Shown: positions 55,268 through 64,000, counted from the first letter of the stretch. The stretch is 64,000 bases of DNA from Streptomyces sp. SID13031 (GCF_010548305.1 NZ_JAAGLV010000001.1:806001-870000); one strand, 5' to 3'. The notes: a model not told the origin generated them from the letters alone. Program-made: numbers and translations.

Positions 55268-56326
55268 ATGCGACTCGGACTCAACATCGGCTTCGTCTTC
55301 GGTGGCGACGACCACCTCGATCATCTGAGGCTGGTGAAGGAGGCCGAGGCGCTCGGATTCTCGGTCACCTGGGCCGCGGAGGCGTACGGCTCGGACGCCG
55401 CCACGCTGCTCAGCTGGATCGCCGCCCAGACCTCGACCATCGACGTCGGGGCGGCGGTGTTCCAGATCCCGGCCCGGACCCCGGCGATGACGGCGATGAC
55501 CGCGGCCACCCTCGACCGGCTGTCGAACGGCCGGTTCCGGCTAGGCCTCGGCGTTTCCGGGCCGCAGGTGTCGGAGGGCTGGCACGGCGTCCGGTTCGCC
55601 AAACCACTGACCCGCACCCGGGAGTACGTCGCGATCGTGAACTCGGCGATGCGCCGGGAGACGGTGGTGTTCGAGGGTGAACACTTCACCCTGCCGCTGC
55701 CCGACGGCCCCGGCAAACCGCTCAAGCTGTCCATCCGGCCGGTCCGCGACCACGTCCCGATCTACCTGGCCGCGGTCGGCCCGAAGAACCTCGAGCTGGC
55801 CGGCGAGATCGCCGACGGCTGGCTCGGCATCCTGAACGACCCCTCGTATCTGGGAGAGCAGTTGAACCACATCAAGGCGGGCCGCGCGGCCCGTCAGCCC
55901 GACCTGGGCCTTGACGGCTTCGACGTGGTGGCGTCGGTCCCGGTCGTGGTCGGGGACGACCTCGAGGCGGCCGCCGAGCCGATCCGCGGCTACACCGCCC
56001 TCTACATCGGCGGGATGGGCAGCCGGGAGAAGAACTTCTACAACGCCCTCGCGGTCCGGATGGGCTACGAGAAGGAGGCGAAGGACATCCAGGACCTGTA
56101 CCTGGCCAAGAAGCACCGGGAGGCGATGGCCGCCGTCCCGCAGGGCTTCATCGACTCGATCTCGCTGCTCGGTGGCAAGGAGCGGATCGCCGAGAAGCTC
56201 ACGGCGTACGCCGAAGCCGGTACGACGACGGTCGCGCTGACCCCGTTCGAGCCGACCGTCGAGCAGCGGATCGCCACGCTGCGCACGGTCGCCGAGGCCC
56301 TCGATCTCGCCGGGATCGGTGACTGA
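55268..56326 (+). CDS. LLM class F420-dependent oxidoreductase
   Basis: 352 residues of the luciferase-like monooxygenase family. N-terminal MRLGLNIGFVFGGDDHLDHLRLVKEAEALGFSVTWAAEAYG, central TPAMTAMTAATLDRLSNGRFRLGLGVSGPQVSEGWHG, and HVPIYLAAVGPKNLELAGEIADGWLG are characteristic of F420-dependent members (mer and related reductases). It probably uses F420 to reduce or oxidise a small molecule. It is followed after seven bases by uppP, suggesting co-transcription. Confidence 0.92.
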   Translation: MRLGLNIGFVFGGDDHLDHLRLVKEAEALGFSVTWAAEAYGSDAATLLSWIAAQTSTIDVGAAVFQIPARTPAMTAMTAATLDRLSNGRFRLGLGVSGPQVSEGWHGVRFAKPLTRTREYVAIVNSAMRRETVVFEGEHFTLPLPDGPGKPLKLSIRPVRDHVPIYLAAVGPKNLELAGEIADGWLGILNDPSYLGEQLNHIKAGRAARQPDLGLDGFDVVASVPVVVGDDLEAAAEPIRGYTALYIGGMGSREKNFYNALAVRMGYEKEAKDIQDLYLAKKHREAMAAVPQGFIDSISLLGGKERIAEKLTAYAEAGTTTVALTPFEPTVEQRIATLRTVAEALDLAGIGD

Positions 56327-56332
56327 GCACCG

Positions 56333-57160
56333 ATGACGATCTGGGACGCCATCATCCTCGGCATCGTCGAGGGTCTGACCGAATTCCTGCCCGTGTCCAG
56401 CACGGGCCACCTGACCATCGCCGCGAAGCTGCTCGGCCAGAAGATCGACGACCCGGCGGTCACCGCGTTCACCGCGGTGATCCAGTTCGGCGCGATCGCG
56501 GCCGTCGTGCTGTACATGTGGAAGGACATCAGCCGGTACGCCGTCGCCTGGTTCCGCGGGCTGCGCCACCCCGAGCACCGCGGTGAGTTCGACCACCGGA
56601 TGGGCTGGTTCGTGATCGTCGGCTCGCTGCCGATCTGCATCATCGGGTTCCTGGCCAGGGACATCATCTCCGGCCCGCTGCGCAGCATGTGGTGGGTCGC
56701 GGGCTCGCTGATCGTCTGGTCGTTCTTCATGGTCGCGGCCGAGAAACTGGGCAGCAAAGCGCGGCCGCTGACCAGGATCACCCTGATCGACGCGATCGTG
56801 ATGGGCCTGATCCAGTGCCTGGCGCTGGTTCCGGGCGTGTCCCGCTCCGGCGCGACCATCACGGCCGGCTTGTTCCGCGGCCTCGACCGGGTCGCCTCCA
56901 CCCGGATGGCGTTCCTGCTCGGCATCCCGGCCCTCGTCGGCGCGGCCGTGTTCGAGCTGAAGGATGCGCTCAGCGGTCACATCGGCGTCGTACCGCTCCT
57001 GGTCGGCACGGTGGTCAGCTTCATCGTCGGCTACGCCTCGGTCGCCTGGCTGATCCGCTTCGTGGCCAAGCACTCGACCTCGATCTTCGCCTTCTACCGG
57101 GTCCTGCTCGGCGTCGTGATTCTGATCCTGCTGGCCACCAGCACGATCACCGCAACCTGA
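56333..57160 (+). CDS. uppP: Undecaprenyl-diphosphatase
   Basis: 275 residues, eight predicted membrane helices. The family motifs are clear: EGLTEFLPVSSTGHL (E-rich motif with catalytic residues) in the N-terminus and VPGVSRSGATITAGLFRGLDR (PGxSRSGxT) in the middle. The enzyme recycles the lipid carrier of peptidoglycan synthesis and gives bacitracin resistance when over-produced. Confidence 0.97.
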   Translation: MTIWDAIILGIVEGLTEFLPVSSTGHLTIAAKLLGQKIDDPAVTAFTAVIQFGAIAAVVLYMWKDISRYAVAWFRGLRHPEHRGEFDHRMGWFVIVGSLPICIIGFLARDIISGPLRSMWWVAGSLIVWSFFMVAAEKLGSKARPLTRITLIDAIVMGLIQCLALVPGVSRSGATITAGLFRGLDRVASTRMAFLLGIPALVGAAVFELKDALSGHIGVVPLLVGTVVSFIVGYASVAWLIRFVAKHSTSIFAFYRVLLGVVILILLATSTITAT

Positions 57161-57165
57161 GCCCC

Positions 57166-57198
57166 GCACAACGCAGTACCCCGGCACAACGCAGTACC
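57166..57198. repeat. Short direct repeat
   Basis: GCACAACGCAGTACC occurs twice in tandem, 18 bp apart (57166-57180 and 57184-57198), directly in front of a hairpin and beside a broken sigma-factor gene. Confidence 0.6.
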
Positions 57199-57224
57199 GG
57201 GCTCTCCTGGGGAGGAGAGCCCGG
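57197..57224. terminator. Hairpin terminator after uppP
   Basis: Perfect 11-base stem CCGGGCTCTCC / GGAGAGCCCGG with loop TGGGGA, 37 bp after the uppP stop. The truncated ECF sigma-factor coding sequence on the other strand runs into it. Confidence 0.75.
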
Positions 57225-57225
57225 C

Positions 57226-57363
57226 GGCGGCGTCCTCGGCCGAGCCGGTACGGCGGAGCGCGTACCCCAGCAGGGCGCGGAAGTTGCCGTCGAAGATCTC
57301 ACGGAACCGCAGCTCGTCGGGCGACACGGCACGGATCATCGGCCGGCTCGGCGTTGTCGTCAT
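57226..57363 (-). pseudogene. ECF sigma factor, N-terminal fragment
   Basis: Encodes MTTTPSRPMIRAV, then DELRFREIFDGNFRALLGYA and LRRTGSAEDAA, the beginning of region 2 of ECF sigma factors (FxxLYxxxxxxLxxYALRR..xDAEDxA). The coding sequence is lost at the hairpin, so neither the rest of region 2 nor region 4 remains. Confidence 0.72.
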
Positions 57364-57411
57364 ACCTGCCCCATGTCCGCCAGGATGGGGGTCGTTACAG
57401 GTCAACCACGA

Positions 57412-58392
57412 TCAGAGCCAGCCCGCCTTGCGGAAGCCGCCGTACATGGCGGTGCAGGTGACGAGCATCAGGGCGAGGACGGCGAAGTAGCCGTAGTACC
57501 AGTGCAGTTCGGGCATGTTGTCGAAGTTCATCCCGTAGATGCCGGCGATCATCGTCGGGGCGACGGCGATCGCGACCCAGGCGGAGATCCGGCGCATGTC
57601 GTCGTTCTGCTGGACCGAGACGCGGGCCAGGTGCGCGTTCAGCGCCGAGCTGAGCAGGGTGTCGAGCGCCTCGGTCTGGTCGGCGACCCGGATCACGTGG
57701 TCGGCGACGTCGCGGAAGAATGGCGCCGCCTCGTGGCTGATCCCCGGTACGGCGCCGTGCGCGAACGCCTCGATCGGCTCCTTCAGCGGGCCGATCGCCC
57801 GGCGCATCTCCAGCACCTCGCGCTTCAGGGTGTAGATCCGGGCCGCGTCACTGGTGCGGCCGGACGAGAAGACCGAGGTCTCCACTTCGTCGACGTCCAC
57901 CTCGACGGCCTCGGCGACCGTCTCGTAACCGTCCACGACAGAGTCGCAGATCGCCCAGAGGACCGCGGCCGGGCCGTGGCCGAGGACCGAGGCGCGCTGC
58001 TCGAGGTCCTGCCGGGCGGTGGTCAGTGGGACGCCCTCGCCGTGCCGGACGGTGACGACGTACCGCGGGCCGACGAAGATGCTGACCTGGCCGGTCTCGA
58101 CGGCGTCCTCGGCGTCGACGTACCAGAGCGTGCGAAGGACCATCACGAACGCGTCGTCGTAGCGCTCGACCTTGGGGCGCTGGTGCGGTTCGAGCGCGTC
58201 CTCGACGGCGAGCGGGTGCAGGCCGAAGAGGCGCTGGACCCGGCCCAGCTCGGCCTCGGTCGGTTCGTACAGCCCGACCCAGCCGAACGCCTCGCCGTTG
58301 TCGTCGATCGCCTGCGCCACGGACTCCGGGTCCTTGGGCAGGTCGTGCCGCTCGCCCTCGGAATAGACCCCGCAATCCACGATCACGGTCAC
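57412..58392 (-). CDS. corA: CorA family magnesium/cobalt transporter
   Basis: About 326 residues from GTG 58392. A large cytoplasmic N-terminal domain (VGLYEPTEAELGRVQRLFGLHPLAVEDALEPHQRPKVERYDD) is followed by two C-terminal membrane helices; the first ends in the signature YGMNFDNMPEL (GMN) and a short basic tail follows. It forms a pentameric divalent-cation channel. The start is divergent from the phosphatase gene 43 bp away. Confidence 0.93.
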   Translation of the reverse strand: MTVIVDCGVYSEGERHDLPKDPESVAQAIDDNGEAFGWVGLYEPTEAELGRVQRLFGLHPLAVEDALEPHQRPKVERYDDAFVMVLRTLWYVDAEDAVETGQVSIFVGPRYVVTVRHGEGVPLTTARQDLEQRASVLGHGPAAVLWAICDSVVDGYETVAEAVEVDVDEVETSVFSSGRTSDAARIYTLKREVLEMRRAIGPLKEPIEAFAHGAVPGISHEAAPFFRDVADHVIRVADQTEALDTLLSSALNAHLARVSVQQNDDMRRISAWVAIAVAPTMIAGIYGMNFDNMPELHWYYGYFAVLALMLVTCTAMYGGFRKAGWL

Positions 58393-58435
58393 ATCATGGC
58401 ATCGGTGACTTGCCCGACCGGATAACGTGCGGTTT

Positions 58436-59146
58436 ATGCCCACGGTGATTCTGGTCCGGCACGGACGCAGCAGTGCCAACACATCCGGCGTACTGGCCGG
58501 GCGGACGCCAGGGGTGAAGCTCGACGAGGCCGGCGTTCAGCAGGCCGCCGCGGTGGCCGAACGGCTCGCCGGCCTGCCGCTGGCCGCGATCATCACCTCG
58601 CCCCTGGACCGCTGCAAGCAGACCGCGGCGGCGATCGCGAAGCACCATCCAGCGTTGCGTCCGGCAACGGACCGGCGGCTGACCGAGTGCGGGTACGGCG
58701 ACTGGACCGGGCAGAAGATCGCGACGCTGGCGAAGGACCCGCTCTGGGCGGTCGTCCAGCAGCACCCGTCGGGTGTCACGTTCCCGAGTGGCGAGTCGAT
58801 GCGCGGGATGCAGCAGCGCGCGGTGGACGCGATCCGCGCCCACGACGCGGCGCTGGCCGTCTCGCACGGTGAGAACGCGGTCTGGGTGGCCGTGTCGCAC
58901 GGTGACGTGATCAAGGCGATCGTGTCGGACGCGCTCGGCCAGCATCTGGACAGCTTCCAGCGGATCGTCGTCGACACCGCCTCGACCACGATCATCACCT
59001 ACACCAGGACCCGGCCGTTCCTGGTCCGCCTGAACGACTCCGGCAGCGAGCTCACCTCGCTCGTCCCCAAGCCTCCGGAGAAGGCGAAGGGCCGCGCCAG
59101 GAAGTCCGCAGTGCAGTCCTCCGACGCCGTCGTCGGCGGACGGTAA
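58436..59146 (+). CDS. Histidine phosphatase (MSMEG_4193 family phosphomutase-like)
   Basis: 236 residues of the phosphoglycerate-mutase superfamily. RHG motif in VILVRHGRSSANTSG, second catalytic block ITSPLDRCKQTA, and the late His in VAVSHGDVIKAI. It belongs to a conserved actinobacterial set with DUF3090, the SCO1664-like protein and mshC. The physiological substrate is unknown; a role in mycothiol metabolism is suggested only by context. Confidence 0.92.
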   Translation: MPTVILVRHGRSSANTSGVLAGRTPGVKLDEAGVQQAAAVAERLAGLPLAAIITSPLDRCKQTAAAIAKHHPALRPATDRRLTECGYGDWTGQKIATLAKDPLWAVVQQHPSGVTFPSGESMRGMQQRAVDAIRAHDAALAVSHGENAVWVAVSHGDVIKAIVSDALGQHLDSFQRIVVDTASTTIITYTRTRPFLVRLNDSGSELTSLVPKPPEKAKGRARKSAVQSSDAVVGGR

Positions 59147-59158
59147 TAGGGTTTCGGT

Positions 59159-59734
59159 ATGGCGCGCGTAGTGCATTCGTATGACGATCCGGACCGGTTC
59201 GTCGCCGGTACCGTCGGTGAACCCGGTGCCCGGACCTTTTTCCTGCAGGCCAGGGCGGGGATCCGGCTGACCTCGGTGGCCTGTGAGAAGGAACAGGTGA
59301 TGGCGCTCGCGGAGCGGCTGGACGTGATGCTGGACGAGGTCGCGCGGCGGTTCGACCGGGAGCCGGCCGGGCCGGTCTCGGTCGACGACACCGACCCGCT
59401 GGAGCAGCCGATCGAGGAGGAGTTCCGGGCCGGCACGATGACGCTGGCCTGGGAGGCCGACGCCGAGAAGGTGGTGATCGAGGTCTTCGCGGTGGTGGCC
59501 GGCGAGCAGGTCGAGCTGGAGGAGACCGACCCGGTGGCGGCGGCGCTGGAGTCCGACGACGCCGAGGTGTTCGTCGTCCGGATCAGCGAGGAGCAGGCCC
59601 GCGCATTCGCGCGCCGGGCGGTCGCGCTGGTCTCGTCCGGCCGGCCGAGCTGCCCGTTCTGCGGCCGCCCGATCAATCCGGAGGGGCATATCTGCCCGCG
59701 CGCCAACGGCTACCGCAGGCACGTCCGCGAATGA
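59159..59734 (+). CDS. DUF3090 family protein
   Basis: 191 residues. Conserved start ARVVHSYDDPDRFVAGTVGEPGARTFFLQA and a C-terminal zinc-ribbon-like block CPFCGRPINPEGHICPRANGYRR. Function unknown. It overlaps the next gene by four bases (ATGA), so the two are translationally coupled. Confidence 0.92.
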   Translation: MARVVHSYDDPDRFVAGTVGEPGARTFFLQARAGIRLTSVACEKEQVMALAERLDVMLDEVARRFDREPAGPVSVDDTDPLEQPIEEEFRAGTMTLAWEADAEKVVIEVFAVVAGEQVELEETDPVAAALESDDAEVFVVRISEEQARAFARRAVALVSSGRPSCPFCGRPINPEGHICPRANGYRRHVRE

Positions 59735-60522
59735 TCGACCCGGACCTGCTCGCGCGCGGCGAGCTGTCCCTGCTCGGCAGGCTGGTGGCTGCGTCCAACG
59801 GAACCTTCCAGGGCACCGTCAGCCTCGACGGCGAGTCGGCGACCGTCGTCTACAAGCCGGTCGAGGGCGAGCGCCCGCTGTGGGACTTCCCGGACGGCAC
59901 GCTGGCCGAGCGTGAGTACGCGGCGTTCGTCGTGTCGGAGGCGCTCGGCTGGAGCGTCGTACCGCCGACGCTGCTCCGCGACGGGCCGCTCGGCATCGGC
60001 ATGGTGCAGCTGTGGATCGACGAGGTCGAGCTGCCACCGGGCAAGACCGAGTTGGTCGACATCGTTCCGCAGGGCCGGGTGCCGAAGGGCTGGGTCGGCG
60101 TACTGGATGCGCTGGACGGCCGGCACAAGCCGGTGACACTGGTCCACGCGGACAATCTCCCGCTGCAGCGGATGGCCGTGTTCGATGCCGTGGTCAACAA
60201 TGCCGACCGCAAGGGCGGGCACGTCCTCGACCCGGGCGACGGGCGGGTGTTCGGCGTCGACCACGGCGTCACCTTCAACGCCGACGACAAGCTCCGTACG
60301 GTCCTGTGGGGCTGGGCGGGCAAGCCGGTACCACCGGAGCTGCTCGAGGACGTGCGGAAGCTCGCCGACGGGCTGGCTGGTCAGCTCGGCGCGGAGCTGG
60401 CCGAGTTGATCACGGCCGTCGAGCTGACCACGACGCGTGAGCGCTGCGCGACGATGCTGAAGACGGGCAACTTCCCCCTGCCCAGCGACGACTGGCCCGC
60501 GATCCCCTGGCCGGCTTTCTAG
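59731..60522 (+). CDS. SCO1664 family protein, PI3/4-kinase-like fold
   Basis: 263 residues. GNGTFQGTVS-like opening (ASNGTFQGTVSLDGESATVVYKPVEGERPLWDFPDGTL) with the conserved Lys in VYKP, the catalytic NNADRKGGH block and the metal-binding GVDHGVTFN. These are the HipA/PI3-4 kinase-like features seen in this conserved actinobacterial family. Activity has not been assigned in the family as far as I know. Third gene of the conserved set near mshC. Confidence 0.9.
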   Translation: MIDPDLLARGELSLLGRLVAASNGTFQGTVSLDGESATVVYKPVEGERPLWDFPDGTLAEREYAAFVVSEALGWSVVPPTLLRDGPLGIGMVQLWIDEVELPPGKTELVDIVPQGRVPKGWVGVLDALDGRHKPVTLVHADNLPLQRMAVFDAVVNNADRKGGHVLDPGDGRVFGVDHGVTFNADDKLRTVLWGWAGKPVPPELLEDVRKLADGLAGQLGAELAELITAVELTTTRERCATMLKTGNFPLPSDDWPAIPWPAF

Positions 60523-60564
60523 CCCTCGACGGCCCTGCCCGGAGCCCGGGCCTGACCGGCTTGG

Positions 60565-61452
60565 CTAGACGGTTGCGGGTTGGCTCAGGTTGCTCGGGCT
60601 GACGCCGCGTTCGCGTTTGAAGGCGGCGCTGAAGCTGAAGGCGTCGGCGTACCCGATCCGGCGGGCGACGGCGCCGACCGAGGCACCCGGCTCGGCGAGC
60701 AGGTCGGCGGCCAGGGTCATCCGCAGGTCGGTGAGATAGCCGAGCGGGCTCTCGCCGGTGAGGTCGGTGAAGCGCCTGGCCAGCGTGGTCCGGGAGACGC
60801 TGGCGACCTCGGCGAGCGAGGCGAGCGTCCACGGGTCGGCGGGGGACCGGTGCATCGCCTGGAGCACCGGGCCGATCGTGGCGTCGCTGAGGGCGGCGTG
60901 CCAGCGGGGCGAGTTGAGGTCGAACCAGTCGCGCAGGGTGCAGACCATCAGCCAGTCCAGCAGCCGATCGAGGCTGACCTGCCGGCCGAGCTTGCCGGTC
61001 GCGAGGCTCGCCTCGATGTAGTCGCGCAGTGGGGTGCAGTCCTGGTCCTCGGCGACGACCATCACCGCGGGCAGCGCGTTGAGCAGGCGGCGGGGCATCT
61101 CTTGCCGGACGTAGTAGGCGCCGGCGAGCAGCACGGTACCGCCGGCTGACTCCGCCCCGATCGTCTCGGCCCCGATGGTGCCGTCGCAGCTGACGTCGAT
61201 CGGCTCGGCGGCCGTACTGAGATCGGTGCTGAAGACGAAGGGGGCTGGACCACGGACGACCGCGGTCTCACCGGGCTTCACGGGTACGGCCTCACCGTCG
61301 ACGGTGAGCCAGCCTTCGCCGCGCAGGGGTGCGCACAGGGTGAGGGCGGGCGCGTCGATGAAGCGCAGCGCCGAGCCCGCGGCCAGGGCCGGCGTACCGA
61401 GGACGGCGCCGTTCGCGCGGACGGCGTACAGGAGCTCGTCGAGGGGATCCAT
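60565..61452 (-). CDS. AraC family transcriptional regulator (cupin_6 domain)
   Basis: 295 residues from MDPLDELLYAVRANGAV, chosen because the longer frame to 61599 runs over the divergent gene's start. The N-terminal cupin_6 domain (about 1-170) has LRGEGWLTVDGEAVPVKPGETAVVRG; the C-terminal AraC HTH pair is ASLAEVASVSRTTLARRFTDLTGESPLGYL and GAVARRIGYADAFSFSAAFKRERGVSPSN. It is divergent from an NmrA-like oxidoreductase gene 90 bp away and probably controls it. Confidence 0.92.
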   Translation of the reverse strand: MDPLDELLYAVRANGAVLGTPALAAGSALRFIDAPALTLCAPLRGEGWLTVDGEAVPVKPGETAVVRGPAPFVFSTDLSTAAEPIDVSCDGTIGAETIGAESAGGTVLLAGAYYVRQEMPRRLLNALPAVMVVAEDQDCTPLRDYIEASLATGKLGRQVSLDRLLDWLMVCTLRDWFDLNSPRWHAALSDATIGPVLQAMHRSPADPWTLASLAEVASVSRTTLARRFTDLTGESPLGYLTDLRMTLAADLLAEPGASVGAVARRIGYADAFSFSAAFKRERGVSPSNLSQPATV

Positions 61453-61542
61453 GTGCCCAAAGCTAGACGGTGGGACCAATGGACAGGTGGCCGGTGATCT
61501 CACACATGGTTTGCCGGCCTGCTGCGCGGTTGGGTTGTGGGT

Positions 61543-62352
61543 ATGACGATTCTGGTGCTTGCAGCGACAGGGAAGACCGGCCGGCGGCTGGTCCAGCATT
61601 TACGGGCCGATGGCAACGAAGTACGGGCGGCCTCGCGGTCGGGGGAAGTACGGTTCGACTGGGACGAGCCGGCGACGTGGGCGGCGGTGCTGGCCGGAGT
61701 ACGGGTGGTGTATCTCGTGGCGCCGGACGATCCGGCGCCGATCGAGGCGTTCGTGGAGCAGGCTGTGCGGGCCGGGGTGGAGCGGTTCGTCGTGCTGTCC
61801 GGGCGGAAGCTCGACCAGGCCGGCGGGCGGTTCGGGCACGGGATGCTGGCGGCCGAGCGGGTGGTGGCGGCGTCCGGGGTGGGGTGGACGATCCTGCGGT
61901 CGAACAACTTCAACCAGAACTTCGACGAGTACACGTGGCGTGAGCCGTTGCTGGCGGGGCGGCTGGCGTTGCCGATCGGGGCGATGGGGGAGCCGTTCAT
62001 CGACGCTCAGGATGTCGTCGAGGTGGCTGCCGTCGCGCTGACCGGGGTCGGGCACTTCGGTCAGGTGTACGAACTGACCGGGCCGGATTCGCTCACCTTC
62101 GCCGAGGCTGTCCGGATGATGTCGGTGGCGAGCGGGCGGCCGATCGAGTATGTCGAGGTGCCCGCCACGGAGTACGAGGCGGGGTTGCTCGCCGAGGGCT
62201 ATCCGGCCGAGGTCGCGGAGGAGCTGGGGGCGCTGTTCGAGGTGATGCGGGCGGGCCTCATCACCGAGCCCACCGACACCGTGGCGAAGCTGTTGAACCG
62301 GCCCGCGACCAGCTTCGCCGAGTACGTCGCACGAGCTTGGCAGCGGCCATAG
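61543..62352 (+). CDS. NmrA/NAD(P)-binding family protein (atypical SDR)
   Basis: 269 residues. N-terminal NAD(P)-binding motif ILVLAATGKTGRRLVQHL (TGxxGxxG variant), then VVYLVAPDDPAPIEAFVEQAVRAGVERFVVLSG and TILRSNNFNQNF as in NmrA-type and quinone-reductase-like atypical SDRs. The C-terminal part (LTGPDSLTFAEAVRMMS) forms the substrate-binding lobe. Function uncertain; a redox sensor or small-molecule reductase. Divergent from the AraC regulator. Confidence 0.9.
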   Translation: MTILVLAATGKTGRRLVQHLRADGNEVRAASRSGEVRFDWDEPATWAAVLAGVRVVYLVAPDDPAPIEAFVEQAVRAGVERFVVLSGRKLDQAGGRFGHGMLAAERVVAASGVGWTILRSNNFNQNFDEYTWREPLLAGRLALPIGAMGEPFIDAQDVVEVAAVALTGVGHFGQVYELTGPDSLTFAEAVRMMSVASGRPIEYVEVPATEYEAGLLAEGYPAEVAEELGALFEVMRAGLITEPTDTVAKLLNRPATSFAEYVARAWQRP

Positions 62353-62435
62353 CGCAGATCGGCCGGAATTGCGCGCCGGATCGGGGAGTGAGCCAGGTCG
62401 TGTCGCGAATTCGCTGACTAGATAGGCTCCGTCCT

Positions 62436-63656
62436 ATGCAGGCGTGGACGAAACCAGAAATCCCGGTCGTACCCGGGCCGGCCCGGCGTCTTCGCCTCTA
62501 CGACACCGCTTCGGCGGGGCCGGTGGAGGTGCCGCCGGACAGCGACGGGGTGGCGCGGATCTACGTGTGCGGGATCACGCCGTACGACGCGACCCATATG
62601 GGGCACGCTGCGACGTACGTCACATTCGACCTGATCAACCGGCTGTGGCGTGACGCCGGGTACGACGTGCACTACACGCAGAACATCACCGACGTGGACG
62701 ACCCACTGCTCGAGCGTGCGACCGCGACCGGGGTCGACTGGACCGATCTGGCGCAGACCGAGATCCAGTTGTTCCGCGACGACATGACCGCGCTGCGGGT
62801 GATCCCGCCGCAGAACTACATCGGCGTGGTCGAGTCGATCGACCTGGTCACGAGCGCGATCGAGGACCTCCAGCGGGCCGGCGCGGTGTACTCCGTCGAC
62901 GACGACCTGTACTTCGCTGTGAAGGCCGACCCGGCGTTCGGTGGCGTGTCCGGCTACACCGTCGAGACGATGCGCGCGCTGTTCGCGGAGCGTGGTGGCG
63001 ACCCGGATCGAGAGGGCAAGCGCGACCCGCTGGACAGCCTGCTCTGGCGGGCCGAGCGGCCGGGCGAGCCGGCCTGGGAGTCGCCGTTCGGGCGGGGCCG
63101 GCCGGGCTGGCACGTGGAGTGCTCGGCGATCGCGCTGAAGCACCTCGGGATGACTTTCGACGTGCAGGGTGGCGGCAGCGACCTGATCTTCCCGCACCAC
63201 GAGATGTCGGCCAGTGGCGCGCAGGTGGCGACCGGCGAGCACCCGTTCGCGCGGGCCTACGTGCACCAGGCGATGGTCGGGCTGGACGGCGAGAAGATGT
63301 CCAAGTCCAAGGGCAACCTGGTGCTCGTCTCCAAGGAGCGACTGGCCGGTACCGACCCGATGGCGATCCGGCTTGCGCTGTTGGCACATCACTACCGCAC
63401 CGACTGGTTCTGGACCGACACCGACTTGTCGGCGGCGCAGGAGCGGCTGGACGTCTGGCGAGGCGCGATCGGCCGGGGGACTGGGCCCGATGGCGCCGCA
63501 GCGGTCGATGCGGTGCGCGCCGCTCTGACGAACGACCTGGACACGGCATCGGCACTCGCCGCAGTCGACCTCTGGGCCGAAACGAACGGCGACGACCCGG
63601 CGGCTTCTGCCCTGGTGGCCCAGGCCGTCGACGCACTACTCGGCATCCAGCTCTAG
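62436..63656 (+). CDS. mshC: L-cysteine:1D-myo-inosityl 2-amino-2-deoxy-alpha-D-glucopyranoside ligase
   Basis: 406 residues, close relative of cysteinyl-tRNA synthetase but shorter, lacking the anticodon-binding domain. HIGH-like motif in [18 protein letters not shown] near residue 55, cysteine-binding [23 protein letters not shown] in [12 protein letters not shown]. It joins Cys to GlcN-Ins using ATP, the third step of mycothiol synthesis. It follows the conserved PGM-like, DUF3090 and SCO1664-like genes, from which it is separated here by an AraC/NmrA pair. Confidence 0.97.
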   Translation: MQAWTKPEIPVVPGPARRLRLYDTASAGPVEVPPDSDGVARIYVCGITPYDATHMGHAATYVTFDLINRLWRDAGYDVHYTQNITDVDDPLLERATATGVDWTDLAQTEIQLFRDDMTALRVIPPQNYIGVVESIDLVTSAIEDLQRAGAVYSVDDDLYFAVKADPAFGGVSGYTVETMRALFAERGGDPDREGKRDPLDSLLWRAERPGEPAWESPFGRGRPGWHVECSAIALKHLGMTFDVQGGGSDLIFPHHEMSASGAQVATGEHPFARAYVHQAMVGLDGEKMSKSKGNLVLVSKERLAGTDPMAIRLALLAHHYRTDWFWTDTDLSAAQERLDVWRGAIGRGTGPDGAAAVDAVRAALTNDLDTASALAAVDLWAETNGDDPAASALVAQAVDALLGIQL

Positions 63657-63728
63657 CCCGTACGCCCTACTGCCGCAGCAGCGCCGGGCAGGCCCAGATC
63701 TGGTGGGCTTGCCCCATGGTGGCGTGGG

Positions 63729-64000
63729 TCAGCCGGTGACCGGGTGGTGGGTTTTGACGGGGGTTGGGACCGGGGCGGCGGGGGCTTGGTCGGCGGGCGG
63801 GGCCGGCAGCGTGGTGGTCGGGCGGGTCGGCTTCGGGGTTGGCTTGGCTGCGGGTTTGGCGCAGGTTGCCGAGGCCAGGCGGATTACTTCGGTGCCGCCG
63901 CCGAGGTTGATCGTCAGGCCGGTGATGGTGAAGGAGCCGTCCGAGTGCTTGGCCTGCTCGTTGACGGTGATCGTCGCCAGGGGAGCGGCCGGGATCGTCG
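63729..64000 (-). CDS. Secreted protein, C-terminal part (choice-of-anchor P-like)
   Basis: Partial: the 5' end lies beyond the window. The visible 90 residues read LATITVNEQAKHSDGSFTIT and GLTINLGGGTEVIRLASATC, the end of a choice-of-anchor P-type beta domain, followed by a Pro/Thr/Lys-rich tail (AKPTPKPTRPTTTLPAPP) ending HHPVTG and a TGA at 63729. A secreted or wall-associated protein with an unstructured C-terminal linker is likely. No sortase motif is seen. Confidence 0.75.
   Translation of the reverse strand, partial: TIPAAPLATITVNEQAKHSDGSFTITGLTINLGGGTEVIRLASATCAKPAAKPTPKPTRPTTTLPAPPADQAPAAPVPTPVKTHHPVTG

Overview
The window is GC-rich, gene-dense actinobacterial chromosome. It carries mshC (mycothiol synthesis) with its usual neighbours, an F420-type oxidoreductase, a SARP/AfsR-type giant regulator, DUF3090 and DUF5703 proteins and many large secreted enzymes. 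This points to a soil actinomycete. Kribbella or a related Propionibacteriales genus is my guess from gene style, not a demonstrated fact.

Layout. 0.7-4.5 kb: an unknown membrane protein, then a CocE-type hydrolase divergent from a LysR regulator. 4.5-10.4 kb: a small detoxification/catabolic cluster (MFS exporter, TetR repressor, two alpha/beta hydrolases, an FAD aromatic monooxygenase). Two long palindromes sharing the half-site TAACGNNCGCTA lie in front of the TetR gene and between the hydrolase and monooxygenase genes. A 140-bp leader repeat precedes both the MFS gene and the second hydrolase. 10.6-13.6 kb: orphan response regulator, membrane protein, DedA and a beta-hydroxyacid dehydrogenase. 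13.6-17.6 kb (minus): overlapping operon of lipoprotein, FtsH paralogue and DHA2 MFS pump. 17.9-23.9 kb: TetR regulator, secreted HNH nuclease with an apparent frameshift in its signal peptide, a repeat-plus-CHAP secreted protein and the SARP regulator.

24-42 kb is an accessory region. It ends at a tRNA-Leu(GAG) gene and holds up to three decayed copies of one serine-recombinase gene, two of them followed by the tRNA terminator and a copy of the tRNA 3' end. I read this as tandem insertion at the tRNA. Inside are a CrtA-like monooxygenase, DUF167, the pseudouridine salvage pair psuG/psuK, IS110 and IS3 remnants, a modular GH27 enzyme, a three-gene operon of unknown function, fragments of DUF6624 and tyrosine-recombinase genes, an APH-type kinase and a large subtilase.

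42-57 kb: M20 peptidase, DJ-1/PfpI protein divergent from a GlxA-type regulator, SDR, a very large secreted sedolisin-like protease divergent from a TrmB/LuxR-type regulator, LysR, MFS, aldo/keto reductase, LLM oxidoreductase and UppP. 57-64 kb: ECF sigma remnant, CorA, then the conserved set PGM-like phosphatase, DUF3090, SCO1664-like kinase and mshC, interrupted by a divergent AraC/NmrA-like pair. A truncated secreted-protein gene closes the window.
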